From an uncultured Succinivibrionaceae bacterium (GTDB lineage Bacteria > Pseudomonadota > Gammaproteobacteria > Enterobacterales > Succinivibrionaceae), in contig UQCV01000109.1 in assembly GCA_900539665.1 (NCBI GenBank), positions 1 through 5,147 of the forward strand: a stretch of DNA of 5,147 bases, written 5' to 3'. A model generated the notes under the pieces. It ran no database searches. It had not been told where the DNA came from and saw only the letters and a list, made by a program, of their open reading frames with translations. Of this stretch, positions 4,260 through 5,147 are shown piece after piece. Position 1 is the stretch's first letter, and each line of letters begins with the position of its first letter. A program made the position numbers and the translations under genes.

Positions 4260-5032
4260 TAGGCGTGCCCCCAAGATTTAAGAATAGATTTTTCGATAAA
4301 ACGTAAACTGCTATCGAGCATAAGTCCAATAAAGCCTATAACTAAAATGTCAGCGGCTAAGATATCAGCGCGCAAATTATTACGTGCGTCGACGATTAAA
4401 TAACCAAGACCTGATTGCGGCCCCGCCATTTCACCGCAGACTAAGAAAACCCAAGCTGCCCCTAAGGCTAACCGTAAGCCCGCCGCAATTTGCGGAAACG
4501 AAGCAGGTAACACCACCTTGTAAATAAGAGGTAAACCTTTAATCTCAAAGTTCGCTGCAACCTTGTAATATACAGGATCAATATGGTTTACCGCTGATAC
4601 TGTAGCTAACAACACTGGGAAGAAGGTGGCAATGAAGATAATAATGGCCGCTGGCAAATCACCAATCCCAAACCACAACACAATAAACGGCAACCAGGCG
4701 AGCGGTGAAACAGGACGCAGGAGCTGAATTACTGGATTGACATAGAGAAATAAAGTTTTAAAGCGACCAAATAAAAGCCCTAAAGGAATAGCGACGATAA
4801 CGGCACTTAAATAACCTAAGGCAAAACGGTACATACTAGCCCCAATGTGGCTTATTAAAGTCCCATCGATAATTAGTTCCCACAGGGCTGCTAAGGCGGC
4901 AGTAGGGGTCGGTAAGAGCGCTTGGTTAAAATTACCGATGGAGACGATTAGTTGCCAAAGGCCTAAAAACACCCCAAAAGAAACCACAATATGTAGTAAC
5001 TTTGCCGGATAAAAGAATCTAATTTTATTCAT
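4259..5032 (-). CDS. ABC transporter permease, nitrate/sulfonate/taurine family
   Basis: This 257-residue inner-membrane subunit forms the channel for the solute delivered by the binding protein. Hydrophobic segments lie near 12-32, 64-88, 94-121, 124-147, 184-200 and 225-243. A proline-rich stretch LRPVSPLAWLPFIVLWFG (105-122) is characteristic of SsuC/TauC/NrtB-like permeases. The cytoplasmic EAA-type loop, which docks on the ATPase, is at about 157-185 (AANFEIKG, then VVLPASFPQI). Near the end, GEMAGPQSGLGYLI (200-213) is also typical. I chose ATG 5032 rather than ATG 5050: GAGGAG (5048-5043) lies 10 nt before 5032, whereas the 5050 ATG has no purine-rich site ahead and its own first codons contain that ribosome site. 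The gene overlaps the binding-protein stop by 8 nt and the ATPase start by 1 nt, so all three are one operon. Substrate is uncertain. Confidence 0.93.
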   Translation of the reverse strand: MNKIRFFYPAKLLHIVVSFGVFLGLWQLIVSIGNFNQALLPTPTAALAALWELIIDGTLISHIGASMYRFALGYLSAVIVAIPLGLLFGRFKTLFLYVNPVIQLLRPVSPLAWLPFIVLWFGIGDLPAAIIIFIATFFPVLLATVSAVNHIDPVYYKVAANFEIKGLPLIYKVVLPASFPQIAAGLRLALGAAWVFLVCGEMAGPQSGLGYLIVDARNNLRADILAADILVIGFIGLMLDSSLRFIEKSILKSWGHA

Positions 5033-5147
5033 GAAGGACAAACTCCTCATAAGCTGGAGGGTTAGTAGATAAACCCGCTTCTTGTACGCGGTGCGCTAGG
5101 TCTTGATAAGTTGCAGGCTTTAACTGCAAATCCTTAAATGAAATATA
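5025..5147 (-). CDS. C-terminus of an ABC transporter periplasmic substrate-binding protein (partial)
   Basis: The last 40 codons of a minus-strand gene enter from the right edge and stop at TAA 5027-5025. The visible tail reads ISFKDLQLKPATYQDLAHRV, then QEAGLSTNPPAYEEFV. Pattern and position fit the C-terminal end of NMT1/SsuA-like periplasmic binding proteins, whose final helices have this F-DL, P-TY-DL, A-GL, PP-YE-FV spacing. The protein would capture the substrate in the periplasm and deliver it to the permease that follows with an 8-nt overlap. The signal peptide and ligand pocket lie outside the window, so the substrate cannot be inferred, and promoter and regulation of the operon are also out of view. 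Assignment rests jointly on the tail and the operon order. Confidence 0.82.
   Translation of the reverse strand, partial: YISFKDLQLKPATYQDLAHRVQEAGLSTNPPAYEEFVLHE
5043..5048 (-). promoter_or_regulatory. ribosome binding site that sets the permease start
   Basis: GAGGAG on the minus strand (5048-5043) lies inside the end of the binding-protein gene, 10 nt upstream of ATG 5032. It favours that start over the in-frame ATG at 5050, which it overlaps. Ribosomes finishing the binding protein at 5025 would be able to restart here. Confidence 0.6.

Noticed and set aside
4259..4274. Alternative TTG start for the ABC ATPase
   Set aside because: ATG 4259 gives the tight TAATG coupling and the usual family N-terminus; TTG would add five residues coded within the permease gene.
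5033..5050. Upstream ATG 5050 as permease start
   Set aside because: It has no ribosome site in front and contains the GAGGAG that serves ATG 5032.

Overview
This 5.1 kb chromosomal-looking window has two complete, well-supported transport loci in convergent orientation. To their left is a mosaic of broken gene ends. The sequence leans AT-rich, with good Shine-Dalgarno sites. The ABC operon layout and the CPC-type P-ATPase fit a proteobacterium, perhaps a host-associated anaerobic gammaproteobacterium, but that is inference. The gene stumps on the left look more like relatives from gut anaerobes or integrative elements, so the left third may be the scar of a mobile or acquired segment.

Positions 1-660 are the decayed part. 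At the left edge is an open minus-strand frame (157 to 1) that I cannot name. It is preceded by a near-consensus minus-strand promoter (TTGATA, 17 bp, TATAAT at 206-178). Next comes a perfect 17-bp hairpin (237-278), whose U-tract lies on the minus strand. The hairpin begins exactly where a minus-strand N-terminal stump ends; the stump (351-226) resembles the start of AAA_14/DUF4143 ATPases. Divergent to it on the plus strand is a 55-60 codon stump of DNA topoisomerase III (topB). It has a strong Shine-Dalgarno site but no ordinary start codon where that site points. Between the stumps, an 11-bp motif recurs three times at exactly 33-bp steps.

Positions 660-3180 hold a control region and one large plus-strand gene for a P1B-type heavy-metal ATPase of 786 residues. 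It has all catalytic motifs and a CPC metal motif. The classical N-terminal GMxCxxC domain is replaced by about 155 residues of repeated Cys/His clusters. A TATAAT box overlapped by an inverted repeat suggests repressor control.

Positions 3181-3488 are non-coding: a tandem 13-bp repeat, a bidirectional intrinsic terminator serving the two convergent transcripts, a 21-bp tandem repeat with dyad symmetry, and a stem-loop just after the ABC operon.

Positions 3489-5147 hold a minus-strand operon read from right to left: the last 40 residues of a periplasmic binding protein, an inner-membrane permease, and an ATPase. They are joined by 8-nt and 1-nt stop/start overlaps. The family is nitrate/sulfonate/taurine-type (SsuABC/TauABC/NrtABC-like). 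The two transport loci have no evident functional link beyond sharing a terminator.
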